A stretch of 64,000 nucleotides of DNA from Paenibacillus thalictri (GTDB taxonomy: Bacteria > Bacillota > Bacilli > Paenibacillales > NBRC-103111), in NCBI RefSeq assembly GCF_004307995.1, contig NZ_SIRE01000014.1, forward strand, positions 124,001-188,000, given 5' to 3'. Made by a program: the position numbers and the translations under genes. This document shows, in pieces, positions 8,981-18,113 of the stretch (within the stretch, counting starts at the first letter, position 1; each line of letters begins with the position of its first letter). The notes below the pieces were generated by a model. The model saw nothing but the letters and a program-made list of their open reading frames with translations. It made no database searches and was not told the DNA's origin.

Positions 8981-8999
8981 ATGAAAGGAAGTCACAGCA

Positions 9000-9851
9000 A
9001 TGATAAAGCTTGGCGTAGTAGGCAGCGGCAATATGGGCAACGGTATCGGTCAGACCGGCGCCCAGAACGGCTATGACGTAATTCTGTTCGATGTTGCGGA
9101 AGCTCAGCTGGAAAAAGCTCGGCAGTCCATTGAAGCATCTCTCCGGAAACGTGTGGACAGCGGCAAGCTGCCGCAGGAGGAGATGGACCGGACGCTTGCC
9201 GCGATCCGATATACCTCCGACCTCTCGGAGCTTGCTGATCGCAACGTGATCATAGAGGCTGTGGTCGAGAAGGTGGAGATCAAGCGGAGCGTGTTCACGC
9301 AGCTTGAACAAATCGTAAGCGAGGACTGCCTCTTAGGTACGAACACGTCCAGCCTCTCCCTAGCGGAAATCGCTGCCGGCATGAAGGATCCTTCCCGGCT
9401 TGTCGGCATCCATTTCTTTAATCCTGTGCCGGCTATGAAGCTGGTGGAGATCGTGCGTACCGAGATGGTGCGGCCGGAGCTTGTGGAGCGGGCCCATGCG
9501 TTTGCTGAATCGCTCGGCAAAGTAACAATTCAGGCGCCGGACTCCCCGGGTTTCGTCGTTAACTACTTGCAGTATCCGTTCAGGCTGAACGCGATGCGGA
9601 TGGTGGAGAAGGGCATCGCCACGCCGGAGGACATCGATACGGCGGCAAAGCTGGGTCTCGGCCACCCCTTGGGGCCTCTCGAGCTTCAGGACATGGTGGG
9701 GCTGGACGTCACCTACTACGCGACGTCCTCCATCTATGAGAAGACCGGAGATCCGGCCATGGAGCCGCCGGAAATTTTGCGCCGTATGGTGGAAGAAGGC
9801 AAGCTTGGCCGTAAAACCGGCCAAGGCTTTTACAGCTATCCGAAGAAGTAA
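9000..9851 (+). CDS. 3-hydroxyacyl-CoA dehydrogenase (3-hydroxybutyryl-CoA dehydrogenase type)
   Basis: A 283-residue NAD-dependent single-domain-type enzyme, the usual length for PaaH/Hbd proteins. The Rossmann motif 'GVVGSGNMGNGIG', the 'TNTSSLSLAEIA' loop, catalytic His138 in 'GIHFFNPVPAMKLVEIV' and the C-terminal 'GLGHPLGPLELQDMVGLD' and 'GRKTGQGFYSYP' are intact. It supplies the 3-ketoacyl-CoA substrate for the upstream thiolase. Confidence 0.95.
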   Translation: MIKLGVVGSGNMGNGIGQTGAQNGYDVILFDVAEAQLEKARQSIEASLRKRVDSGKLPQEEMDRTLAAIRYTSDLSELADRNVIIEAVVEKVEIKRSVFTQLEQIVSEDCLLGTNTSSLSLAEIAAGMKDPSRLVGIHFFNPVPAMKLVEIVRTEMVRPELVERAHAFAESLGKVTIQAPDSPGFVVNYLQYPFRLNAMRMVEKGIATPEDIDTAAKLGLGHPLGPLELQDMVGLDVTYYATSSIYEKTGDPAMEPPEILRRMVEEGKLGRKTGQGFYSYPKK

Positions 9852-9874
9852 GCCGGACAGCGCCATTTTTCATT

Positions 9875-9940
9875 GTGAACTTTTGATTAACAAAGTGTTA
9901 GCGTAAAGCTGATTCCGCTGTGAGGCTCTGGAGTAGTAAG
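9875..9940. promoter_or_regulatory. LysR-type operator element, copy 2
   Basis: A diverged copy of the 5006-5070 block: GTGAACTTTTGATTAAC, then TTAGC-GTAAA-GCTGA at 9898-9912, then GAGTAGTAAG. It lies 53 bases before the enoyl-CoA hydratase gene, suggesting a second promoter under the same regulator within the CoA cluster. Confidence 0.6.
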
Positions 9941-9992
9941 CTAAATGCATAAACATAAGCTCGTTATTAACACTGAAGTAGGTGCGAGATAG

Positions 9993-10778
9993 ATGGACTA
10001 CCAGTTTCTTTTATACGAGAAAAGCGAGGAGATCGCGACGATCACCGTCAACCGCCCCGAGCTGCGAAATGCGCTTACTCAGGCATTGATGGCCGAACTC
10101 GGACATGCAATAGATCAGGCAGAGTCGGATGCGGAAGTGAAGGTGCTGATTTTGACGGGGGCGGGAGAACGTGCGTTTGTCGCCGGCGCTGACATTAACG
10201 AGGTGGCCGCCCGCGACACGCTGTCGGAGCTGGGACCGAACAGCCGTCTGCGCCGTGCGGTATTATCGCGTCTGGAGCACTTGTCCAAACCAAGCATCGC
10301 TGCTGTAAACGGTTTCGCCTTGGGAGGCGGATGCGAGCTCGCTCTCGCCTGTACGCTCAGAATTGCAGCTGACACGGCGCGGTTCGGCCAGCCTGAGATT
10401 AACCTTGGGATTATTCCGGGGCTGGGAGGTACGCAGCGGCTGACCCGTCTGGTCGGCAAAGGCAAGGCGATGGAGCTTGTACTTACGGGAGATTTGATCG
10501 ATGCGCAGGAAGCTCACCGGATCGGTTTGGTCAACCGGATCGTGCCGGCAGATCAGCTGATGGATGAAGCCAGAACGTTGGCGAAGAAGTTGGCTTCCAA
10601 GCCGCCGCTTGCGCTGAGAGCGGCCAAGGATGCGGTCGACTACGGCTCCGATATGAGCCTTGCAGCGGCGCTGGAGTTCGAGAATCGGTTGTTCGCGATT
10701 GTCTCGGGAAGTAGCGACAAGGCTGAGGGAGTAGCGGCTTTTCTAGAGAAACGTCAGCCTGAATGGCAGGGGCGTTAA
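9993..10778 (+). CDS. Enoyl-CoA hydratase/isomerase family protein
   Basis: A 261-residue crotonase-fold protein. The oxyanion-hole segments 'AFVAGADINEVA' and 'NGFALGGGCELALACT' and the two candidate catalytic glutamates (GGCELAL and QPEINLGIIPGLGGTQRL) are present, matching true hydratases. It fits hydration of an enoyl-CoA to the 3-hydroxyacyl-CoA used by the preceding dehydrogenase. It has its own upstream LysR-type element. Confidence 0.93.
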   Translation: MDYQFLLYEKSEEIATITVNRPELRNALTQALMAELGHAIDQAESDAEVKVLILTGAGERAFVAGADINEVAARDTLSELGPNSRLRRAVLSRLEHLSKPSIAAVNGFALGGGCELALACTLRIAADTARFGQPEINLGIIPGLGGTQRLTRLVGKGKAMELVLTGDLIDAQEAHRIGLVNRIVPADQLMDEARTLAKKLASKPPLALRAAKDAVDYGSDMSLAAALEFENRLFAIVSGSSDKAEGVAAFLEKRQPEWQGR

Positions 10779-10869
10779 GTTAACGCGGGATGGCAAGCGG
10801 TAAAGAAAACGTTGCCGTCCGATCGGGATATATTACTGCAGGAACGTCAGCTGAAGGGAGATAAAAGTA

Positions 10870-12108
10870 ATGTCAGTAGATTCTACAAAATTGGACTGGG
10901 AAACATTAAGCGACGAAGAATGGAACAAGAGGCTGGACGAGCGTATTGCCGAATTTAACGATGGCCGCGGCGAAATTCTGCTCCCTCCCCCTGCTCACGC
11001 GATTATGGAGGAAGAGTATACACGGGGCATCAACAACAAGCTGGTGACCGAGGACCTCATCCGGCATTATGCCGATGCGATCGGCGACCCTAACCCTTTC
11101 TGGCGCGATCCTAGTTATGCGGCCGGCACCCGTTGGGGCGGCATTATCGCACCTCCTACTTATGAGTCATGCATCGCATTTGGTTCCGCGTTCGGCGGCC
11201 GTCTGAGATTGCCTGGCATCGCCCGCCTGGCCGGCGGCAATAAGCATATTTACAACAGACCGATTCGCCCGGGCGACACATTCTCGATTTATGATAAATA
11301 CGAAGGATTCGTAGAGAAAGAAGTTACAGGCAAAAACTATCGTATGTTCATAGAGAGCGTCCCTCGTTACTTTGTCAACCAAAGAGATGAAGTGGCTGCG
11401 ATTGCGATCCACCGCAACATCTACATGGCGACGCCTCCTAGCGTAAGAGGAAACAAAGCCAAAGAAAATAAGATGTACCAGGACAAAGTACGCCATCATT
11501 ACAGCAAAGATGAGCTTGATATGATCCATCAAAGCTATGATGACCAGCTCGCCGGTGTTAACCGCCGCGGTGCCAAGACCCGCTACTGGGAAGATGTTGT
11601 AGAGGGTGAAGAAATCCCGACAGTGATCAAGGGGCCTGTTGACGTAGCTGACGCTTGCGCTCGTACTACGGTAAGCTGCTACTCCTACGCTTATGCGATC
11701 AAGTGGGCTGTTATGAGAAACCACCTGAATACGCACCCGATCGATCCGGAAACGGGCGAATATTTCCTACGCCGTGACTGGCATTATACGGATCAGGCGG
11801 CTCGCGTACTGGGATATCCATTCGCCAATTCGGCCGGCATTCAGAACGAAATGATGCTTGTTCATGCCGCAACGGATTGGATGGGAGATGATGGTTTTGT
11901 AAAATCCGTAGATTCTCAGGCTAGACGTATGGTATTCTTCGGAGACATGACCTTTGTCAAAGGTAAAGTCACCAGAAAGTTCGTCGAGAACGGTGAACAC
12001 CTGATCGAACTGGCTGTATGGGGTGAGAATCAGGAAGGCCTTGTCCACACCAAGTCGGATTACATTATTAAACTCGTCTCCAAGGCTGAATACGATAGAC
12101 CGCTTTGA
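10870..12108 (+). CDS. MaoC-like double-hotdog acyl dehydratase
   Basis: A 412-residue cytoplasmic protein with an N-terminal FAS1-like/MaoC-type dehydratase domain (about residues 55-180: 'YADAIGDPNPFWRDPSYA', 'WGGIIAPPTYESC', 'NRPIRPGDTFSIYDKYEGF') and a second hotdog-like half (about 240-400: 'EDVVEGEEIPTVIKGPVDVADACA', 'GDMTFVKGKVTRKFV'). Such proteins hydrate 2-enoyl-CoA esters. GGGAG ribosome site upstream; the next gene starts 14 bases after its stop. The exact acyl substrate is unknown. Confidence 0.85.
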   Translation: MSVDSTKLDWETLSDEEWNKRLDERIAEFNDGRGEILLPPPAHAIMEEEYTRGINNKLVTEDLIRHYADAIGDPNPFWRDPSYAAGTRWGGIIAPPTYESCIAFGSAFGGRLRLPGIARLAGGNKHIYNRPIRPGDTFSIYDKYEGFVEKEVTGKNYRMFIESVPRYFVNQRDEVAAIAIHRNIYMATPPSVRGNKAKENKMYQDKVRHHYSKDELDMIHQSYDDQLAGVNRRGAKTRYWEDVVEGEEIPTVIKGPVDVADACARTTVSCYSYAYAIKWAVMRNHLNTHPIDPETGEYFLRRDWHYTDQAARVLGYPFANSAGIQNEMMLVHAATDWMGDDGFVKSVDSQARRMVFFGDMTFVKGKVTRKFVENGEHLIELAVWGENQEGLVHTKSDYIIKLVSKAEYDRPL

Positions 12109-12122
12109 TAAGGAGGATAACC

Positions 12123-13040
12123 ATGTACACAGATTATGACGTGATTATTATCGGGTCCGGATCGGCCGGGCTCGCGGCTGGCATATACACAAGCCGTGCA
12201 GGATTCAGTACCCTTATCATGGAGAAAAAGACCATGGGCGGAGAGCTGATGAACATCCAGTTGATCGAGAACTATCCGGGATTTGCTAACGGCGTAATGG
12301 GTCCGGATCTCGCTTCTGCGATGCTGGAGCAAGCATCCAATGCGGGTGCAGAAGTCGAGATTGGCGAAGTTACAGCCATTAAAAGCAAATCAGGAATCAA
12401 AACGGTTCGAACTGACGACCAGACGCTTACCTGCAAGGGTGTCATCCTGGCTACCGGCTCGCATACCAAGAAACTGAAAGTGCCGGGCGAAGAAAAATTG
12501 GCGAACAGAGGTGTGTTCTACTGCGCCACCTGCGACGGGGCACAGTCCGCCGGTAAACCGGTTGTCGTAGCGGGAGCGGGAGACAGTGCATTAACCGATG
12601 CCTTATATCTCGCGAAGCTCGGCTGTAAAGTAACGATTCTCGGGCGTTCACTGCCGAGAGCCTCCAAGGTGCTGCTTGATCGGGCCGAGGCCAACCCGAA
12701 CATCGAAATCAAGTGCGGCATCAAAATCGAGAGCATCGTTGGCGACGATTGGGTCACTGGCGTTGATTATGAGGATACAGCTACAGGAACGAAGAGCCGT
12801 CTGGAAGTGGCCGGCATTTATATTCGCATCGGCATGGTGCCGAATACGCAGTTTCTGGAGGATAGCCTGGAGCTTGGTCCCGGCGGCTTGATTCCTGTCA
12901 ACGAGAATATGGAGACTGCGATTCCGGGGATTTACGCAGCCGGAGACGTGCGCGTAAACTCGCCGGCACAGATCGCGACTTCGGTCGGCGACGGCGTAAC
13001 CGCTGCGATGGCGATTGGACAGTATATCAATTCTCTCTAA
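12123..13040 (+). CDS. Thioredoxin-reductase-like NAD(P)/FAD disulfide oxidoreductase
   Basis: A 305-residue flavoprotein of the TrxB family: FAD motif 'IIGSGSAGLAAGIYTSRAG', redox-active disulfide Cys134-A-T-Cys137 (FYCATCDG), NAD(P) motif 'VAGAGDSALTDALYLAKLG' and C-terminal 'GIYAAGDV'. Start ATG follows AAGGAGG. It is the nearest upstream gene to the UGSC selenoprotein, and in glycine reductase operons a TrxB homologue feeds electrons to the selenoproteins, so it may be the dedicated reductase here (inference). It could alternatively be a housekeeping-type reductase moved by chance. Confidence 0.9.
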   Translation: MYTDYDVIIIGSGSAGLAAGIYTSRAGFSTLIMEKKTMGGELMNIQLIENYPGFANGVMGPDLASAMLEQASNAGAEVEIGEVTAIKSKSGIKTVRTDDQTLTCKGVILATGSHTKKLKVPGEEKLANRGVFYCATCDGAQSAGKPVVVAGAGDSALTDALYLAKLGCKVTILGRSLPRASKVLLDRAEANPNIEIKCGIKIESIVGDDWVTGVDYEDTATGTKSRLEVAGIYIRIGMVPNTQFLEDSLELGPGGLIPVNENMETAIPGIYAAGDVRVNSPAQIATSVGDGVTAAMAIGQYINSL

Positions 13041-13057
13041 ATTATGATAACCCCGAC

Positions 13058-13095
13058 CGCGAACCGGACATCGCGGCCGGAGGCATATTTTTTTT
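13058..13095 (+). terminator. Possible weak terminator after the TrxR-like gene
   Basis: CCGCGA pairs with TCGCGG (13058-13077), but the T8 run comes about 13 bases later, so termination may be partial and the selenoprotein could still be read through. Confidence 0.4.
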
Positions 13096-13251
13096 CAGTC
13101 CGCTGCACGCTATAGAAGCTGTGTCCCCGGTTGCAATCGATTTCATCCTGCATAAAGGGGTGCACAGTTCCCTATATAAGCAAGCCTTGAGATTACGTGT
13201 TAGATTTTAAGTATTAGCAAAGTGTTAGCCAATATGATAAGGAGGATTCCA

Positions 13252-14961
13252 ATGGAAAATTCCAATGTGTATGATGTTGTGTGGCCTAGCGCCAAGAGCA
13301 CAGTGTCCGGCGGGAAGCTGGCAAAACGCCTGGATACGCTGGAGGGCAAAGTCGTCGCCGAATTATGGGACTGGGTTTTCAAAGGCGACATTATGTGCGA
13401 AGCGTTCGAAGAGGAACTGCCGAAGCGATACCCAGGAGTCAAGTTTATCAGTTGGAGAGAATTCGGCGAAATCCACGGACCGCATGAAAAAGAGGTATTG
13501 GCGGAGCTTCCGCAAAAATTAAAGGAATTTGGTGTTGACGCCGTCATTTGCGGCGTCGGATGTTGAGGGAGCTGTATATCCGCCGTGACGCGGGTAAGCA
13601 TAATCGTTGAAAAACTGGGAATTCCCACAGTCACTTTGTGCTGTGACGGATTCCATACGGCAGGTCGTTTTAACGCGAAAGCAGAAGGTTATCCTAATCT
13701 GCCTTATGCCGTTCATCCGGGACATGTCAATACGACGCCGAATGAAGAAGTATATAAAAATGCCGCCGAGCTCATGGTTGACCAGGTCATCAAAGGTTTA
13801 ACGGTACAGCCGGCTGACGCCAAACCAGTCAGAATACCGGGAAAAAGAGACACCATTTTCTCGGGTAGTTTTGAAGAAGTCAATGAGTTTTTCTTAGAGC
13901 GTGAATGGAGCGACGGTCTGCCGATCGTACCGCCTACGGTAGAGAAGGTGGAACAGTTCCTCAAATTCACCGATCGTTCTCCTGATGAGATCATAGGCAT
14001 TCTGAAGCCTGAAAACCGCGAGGCAACGATATGGAATATTGCCGTCACCGGCGTGATGTGCGGCTGCCGGCCGGAGTATATGCCTGTGCTCATCGGTATT
14101 GTCGAGGCGTTGTGTGACCCCGCATTTACACAGGATAGTCTTGGTCATACGCCTGGCACAGAGGTGCTGATGGTCTTGAACGGCACGATCATCAAGCAGT
14201 TGGGCTTCAACTACACGCAAGGGGTGCTGCGCCCTGGATTCCAGGCCAACACGAGCGTGGGCCGTTTCTTCCGCATGTACCTGCGGAATATAGCGGGCTT
14301 CCTGCCTCACAAGACGGATAAGGGCTGCTATGGAGATAATTTCAGGATGGTCCTGGCAGAAAACGAGGATGCCGTTGCCAAGCTGGGCTGGGAACCTTAC
14401 AGCGTAGATCGGGGCTTCAAGGCGGGGGATAACGTTATCACGATAACCACCTGTACGGAAAGAACCCAGGCCATAGAGGTCGGATGGCCAACCGCAGAAG
14501 AGATTCTCCAGCACATCGAGAAACGTATGGCCGACAATCATATGTTTATTCAGTTCTTCTTTAGAGGAGATCGTACAAAGCCGATGATTGTCTTGACGCC
14601 TCTCATTGTGGAATCATTGGTGAGAGAAGGCTATACGAAGGAAATGGTGAAGCAGCATTTCTATGAAAATGCCAAGTTCAGACTGAGCAACTTGAGAGGA
14701 AGATTGGCCGAACGCTTCCATAAGGGTATCGATGATGGCAATTACCCGGAGCAACTGGGCACTTCCCATGATATCAGCGATGACCGCTTAGTTCAGATGC
14801 TTGCTTGTCCTGAGGATATCCAGATTGTTGTGAGTGGCGACCCGGGTCGAGACCACGTTCTCGTTTGTGCCCAAAACGGATTTATAGGTCCGCCGACAAG
14901 CAAAAAGATCGAACTGCCGGCAAACTGGGAACAACTGCTGAAAGCTGCAAAAAATAAATAA
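13252..14961 (+). CDS. UGSC-type selenoprotein, UGA at 13564-13566 read as selenocysteine
   Basis: Read through the in-frame TGA, the gene encodes 569 residues with selenocysteine 105 in the motif Cys104-Sec105-Gly-Ser-Cys108. The ATG at 13252 lies behind AAGGAGG; no ribosome site or good start exists downstream of the TGA. The context 'GVDAVICGVGC-U-GSC' followed by 'EKLGIPTVTLC' resembles, from memory, the Sec site of glycine/proline reductase B subunits (GVDAV...UGTC...AGIP), and NCBI describes a 'UGSC family (seleno)protein'. The C-terminal part (about 185-569) is a conserved-looking domain with 'GVMCGCRPEYMPVLIG' whose function I do not recognise. A hairpin suitable as a bacterial SECIS starts 11 bases after the UGA, and selA, selB and tRNA-Sec are in this window. 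The substrate is unknown; a thiol/selenol-dependent reductase is inferred. Confidence 0.9.
13571..13599 (+). promoter_or_regulatory. Candidate bacterial SECIS hairpin
   Basis: TATCCGC (13577-13583) pairs with GCGGGTA (13590-13596), seven pairs including one G-U, around the loop CGTGAC. GCT/AGC (13571-13573, 13597-13599) extends the stem with a 3-base bulge. The loop GU lies 19-20 bases after the UGA, matching the spacing and apical GU of known bacterial elements bound by SelB. Confidence 0.7.
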
Positions 14962-14991
14962 CGTAACGCAAAGAAGTATGGGAATGCCGGA

Positions 14992-15036
14992 ATGAGGAAA
15001 AGCTGCAGGCCGTTGTCGCCGGCAGCTTGTCTTCCT
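14992..15036 (+). terminator. Hairpin downstream of the selenoprotein gene
   Basis: AAGCTGC pairs with GCAGCTT, with inner GGC/GCC pairing, about 35 bases after the stop. The following sequence is only weakly T-rich (GTCTTCCTT), so termination strength is uncertain. Confidence 0.45.
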
Positions 15037-15109
15037 TACGCCGCCGTGGACATGTTCAGCTGTCATGTTCGCGGTTAGCGGCATACCTATCACCGTTGTA
15101 TAAACTATG

Positions 15110-15123
15110 TGTAAACGCTTTCA
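15110..15123. promoter_or_regulatory. cre box (CcpA) before the permease gene
   Basis: TGTAAACGCTTTCA matches the consensus TGWAARCGYTWNCA at every position and lies 52 bases before the permease start, just after a TATAAA-like -10 at about 15099. Carbon catabolite repression of the permease is expected. Confidence 0.75.
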
Positions 15124-15174
15124 ATCGGTGTTATGAATACCTTACATCATTGTTACTATCAGGAGGAAACAACA

Positions 15175-16548
15175 GTGAGCAACGCTTTAGTATTATGGAG
15201 TTGTCTGTTTGCAATCGTGGTCAGCATTACCGTTACCTTCAAATGGAAAATCAACCTTGGTTTTCTGACCATGGGTTTCGCATTTATAATCGGCTGTATG
15301 ATGCAGGGAGAAACATTTGATAAAATTTACGGCTATTGGCCGGATACGATCGTATCTTTCTTGATCGGCGCCAGCTTGTTGTTCGGGTTCGCGGCGGAGA
15401 ACGGTACGATGAAAGTGTTAGGCGACAAGCTGCTGTGGAAATTTCGGAAAAATATGAATTATATCCCTTTTCTGATCTTTTTTATGGCTATGATTTTAGG
15501 GTTTCTGGGTGCCGGTCCGGCAACGATCGTTATTCTAACCCCGCTCGCTTACCTTATTGGCACAAAAGCACGAGTTGATCCGATGTTGATCGTCCTGTCG
15601 ATCGCTATGGGCTACATTACCGCAGGGTATAATCCTTGGACAGGTTCGGGCGCCATTTTTCTTGGCTTGGTAGAAAAGAACGCTGGGGCGGCGGGAGCAG
15701 CTACTGCGTTTCCGACATATATGAAAATTTGGATGACGTTTATATTTAAGCAGCTTCTCTTCATCACGATTTTCTTTGTGTTCTATCAAATCTTTAAGAA
15801 GAAATGGAACAAGAAAAACCAAGGGAGCCTTGCTGTAGAGGAAAGCCCAGCGGCAGCCGAATTTATGATTGAGAAACCGGCAGACCTTAATCCAGTACAA
15901 AAGAAAACGCTTACTCTGATTCTCATTTCCTGCATAGTTATGGTGGTTCCAAGCCTTCTGAATGTTTGGCTTCATCCTAGCGGCGAATTTTTCAAGCATC
16001 TGCTCCAGCTGATTAAGCCGCAGTCCGTCCTGCTGATCGCAGCGGTTTTCGCTAGCATTATGAAGCTGGCCGACCAAAAAAAGGTCATCGATAGGCTGCC
16101 GATTAGCGCCATTCTGATGATCGTCGGCGTGACTTTCCTGATCGGGATTGCCACAAAAGCAGGCTTGATCGATATTTTGGTAGCCTTCTTCAAGGGCGCG
16201 CATATTCCAAAGTTCCTGGTTGCCCCGGCCCTCAGCGTTCTTGCTGGCGTTCTATGTATCTTCGGCAGTGCCACTTTTGTGGTCGCACCGCTATTGTTCA
16301 CGATGGTACCGGCGCTGAGCACCGCGCTGGGGATCGATCCAGTCAGCCTCTACGCGGCAATTGTCATCGGTGCGGACGGCGTCGGCTCCATTTCACCTTT
16401 CGGCGATGCAGGCTCCAAGTTTATTGCCTTTACGCCTGAGGCATTGAAGGAACGCATGATTACGCGTCAGTTCGGCATGATGTTCGTGGTAGGTATTATG
16501 TGCGGACTGGGTGCACTGCTTGGCTTGTGGAATATTTTCGCGCATTAA
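15175..16548 (+). CDS. MatC-like/SLC13-type carboxylate permease
   Basis: A 457-residue integral membrane protein with about 11-12 hydrophobic segments arranged as two halves around a charged central loop (about residues 200-245). The pore-like motifs 'FLGAGPATIVILTPLAYLIG' and 'FGSATFVVAPLLFTMVPAL' occur at similar places in each half, as in ion-transporter-superfamily dicarboxylate carriers of the MatC type. GTG start behind AGGAGG. A perfect cre box precedes it. Being between the selenoprotein and an MmgE/PrpD gene, it probably imports the organic acid degraded here (inference). Confidence 0.8.
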   Translation: MSNALVLWSCLFAIVVSITVTFKWKINLGFLTMGFAFIIGCMMQGETFDKIYGYWPDTIVSFLIGASLLFGFAAENGTMKVLGDKLLWKFRKNMNYIPFLIFFMAMILGFLGAGPATIVILTPLAYLIGTKARVDPMLIVLSIAMGYITAGYNPWTGSGAIFLGLVEKNAGAAGAATAFPTYMKIWMTFIFKQLLFITIFFVFYQIFKKKWNKKNQGSLAVEESPAAAEFMIEKPADLNPVQKKTLTLILISCIVMVVPSLLNVWLHPSGEFFKHLLQLIKPQSVLLIAAVFASIMKLADQKKVIDRLPISAILMIVGVTFLIGIATKAGLIDILVAFFKGAHIPKFLVAPALSVLAGVLCIFGSATFVVAPLLFTMVPALSTALGIDPVSLYAAIVIGADGVGSISPFGDAGSKFIAFTPEALKERMITRQFGMMFVVGIMCGLGALLGLWNIFAH

Positions 16549-16596
16549 AACTCGTGAATTGAAATCATCCATGGCACGAAAAAAAGGGGAAAATCA

Positions 16597-17952
16597 ATGA
16601 TAACGACAGAGAAAGTGGCAAAACTTATCATAAATTTCAACTATGATTCGATTTCTGAGAGGGGTATTGAACAAGCCAAGGCCGCAATTATCGACACCCT
16701 CGGTGCAGCGCTGCTGGGCGCAAAGGAACCGGCAGCGAAGGCGATGATGAAAGTGGCCGGCTGCCGGGGCGGAGAACCTGAAGCGCGTATTTGGGGAATG
16801 GCTGAACGTACCTCGCTGACTAACGTCGCATTGATCAATTCTTTCTGCACGCACTCTATGGACTATGATAACGGCGGTTCTCTTGGACATCCCGCCGCCG
16901 TTATGATCCCCCCCGCTCTGGCGCTGGGGGAATTATACAAACTATCCGGTAAACGGATTATCGAGGCCTACGCAGTTGGCTATGAGCTCGGCGCCAAGCT
17001 GCGGAACAGCTTGGGCGATCTCCAGTTCGGCGCCGGCTTCCATGCAACCTCCCTACTGGGAGCGATCTGCTCGGCCGCCGTATCGGCCAAACTGATGGGC
17101 CTGGACGTACAAAAAACAACGATGGCGTTGTCTATCGCGACTTCAATGAGCTCCGGTCTTATACAGCATTGGGGTACGGACGCAAAGCCTATTCAAGTCG
17201 GGCGAGCGGCTGAAAGCGGCTTGCTGGCGGCTCATCTGGCGCGAGAAGGCTGCACTGGCGATCCTCATATTTTCGAAGAGAGCAAGGGCTTCTATTACGT
17301 TTACGGACAAGAAGAAGCATCGATCAAGCAGTTGACCGAGAACTTCGGCAAGCCTTTGGCACTCGCTGCGGAGAGAGGACATTTCAAGCAGTGGGCTTGC
17401 TGCGGCGGCAACTACGAGGTGTTGAGCGCTTTGTACGATTTGCTGGCCGAGCAGGAAATTCCGGTGCAGCAGATCACGGAGATTGCCGTCGCCACATCCA
17501 TGATGCCTCCCGGACCTGCGTTTCGCGTTAACCCGAGAACAGCTACGGAAGGCCGGTTCAGCATGAATTACAACATCGCCAGCTGCCTGATCGACGGTAT
17601 CGTCGATTTGGATACCTTTACCGATACGAAGTTCAACCGCTCCGAAGTACACGAGCTGATGGGCAAGATCCGGGTGAGCTGGCATCCTGAATGCGCGGGC
17701 AAGCCGAGAAGGCTGCAGGGCGAATCGCGTTTTGTGACCATCGATATCCGGCTTCAGGATGGCCGGGTTATTTCCAAGCGGCTGGATGCCTCGGACCGGA
17801 AGCAGCTATCCGCCCGGGAAACTTACGTCAAATTCGCGGAAAACGCGCGTTGCGTCGGACTGGCTGAGGACAAGATCGCGAAGGTCATCGCGACGGTCGA
17901 ATTATTCGAGCATTGCGAAGACGTGACAGATCTGATCAGTCTCATCTGCTGA
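16597..17952 (+). CDS. MmgE/PrpD family protein (second of three)
   Basis: A 451-residue MmgE/PrpD-fold protein. 'AKAAIIDTLGAALLGA', 'FCTHSMDYDNGGSLGHPAAVMIPPALA', 'FGAGFHATSLLGAICSAA' and 'KQWACCGGNYEVL' are family landmarks; the H-P pair after the aspartates is kept, unlike in the copy at 433. It starts 48 bases after the permease stop, with AAAAGGGG upstream, and is probably co-transcribed with it. Dehydratase or decarboxylase chemistry on a carboxylate is likely but unproven. Confidence 0.88.
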   Translation: MITTEKVAKLIINFNYDSISERGIEQAKAAIIDTLGAALLGAKEPAAKAMMKVAGCRGGEPEARIWGMAERTSLTNVALINSFCTHSMDYDNGGSLGHPAAVMIPPALALGELYKLSGKRIIEAYAVGYELGAKLRNSLGDLQFGAGFHATSLLGAICSAAVSAKLMGLDVQKTTMALSIATSMSSGLIQHWGTDAKPIQVGRAAESGLLAAHLAREGCTGDPHIFEESKGFYYVYGQEEASIKQLTENFGKPLALAAERGHFKQWACCGGNYEVLSALYDLLAEQEIPVQQITEIAVATSMMPPGPAFRVNPRTATEGRFSMNYNIASCLIDGIVDLDTFTDTKFNRSEVHELMGKIRVSWHPECAGKPRRLQGESRFVTIDIRLQDGRVISKRLDASDRKQLSARETYVKFAENARCVGLAEDKIAKVIATVELFEHCEDVTDLISLIC

Positions 17953-18113
17953 CACCCATTTTTGTAACCGATTTCAATTGCGAATTGTGTGGAATAGTTT
18001 GTTTACAATCGTGCTCAGCATTGCATCACCTGCAAATGAAAGAGCAGCTGTGGATTTAGGACAAAGCCGGTGATGTGACCGCTTGAACAATTAAAAGTAG
18101 GGGGTATTGATCT

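Noticed and set aside
13564..13566. UGA as a genuine stop, frameshift or sequencing error producing a pseudogene
   Set aside because: Both sides are in the same frame with conserved-looking sequence, the SECIS-like hairpin is in place, and the complete Sec decoding machinery is in the window.
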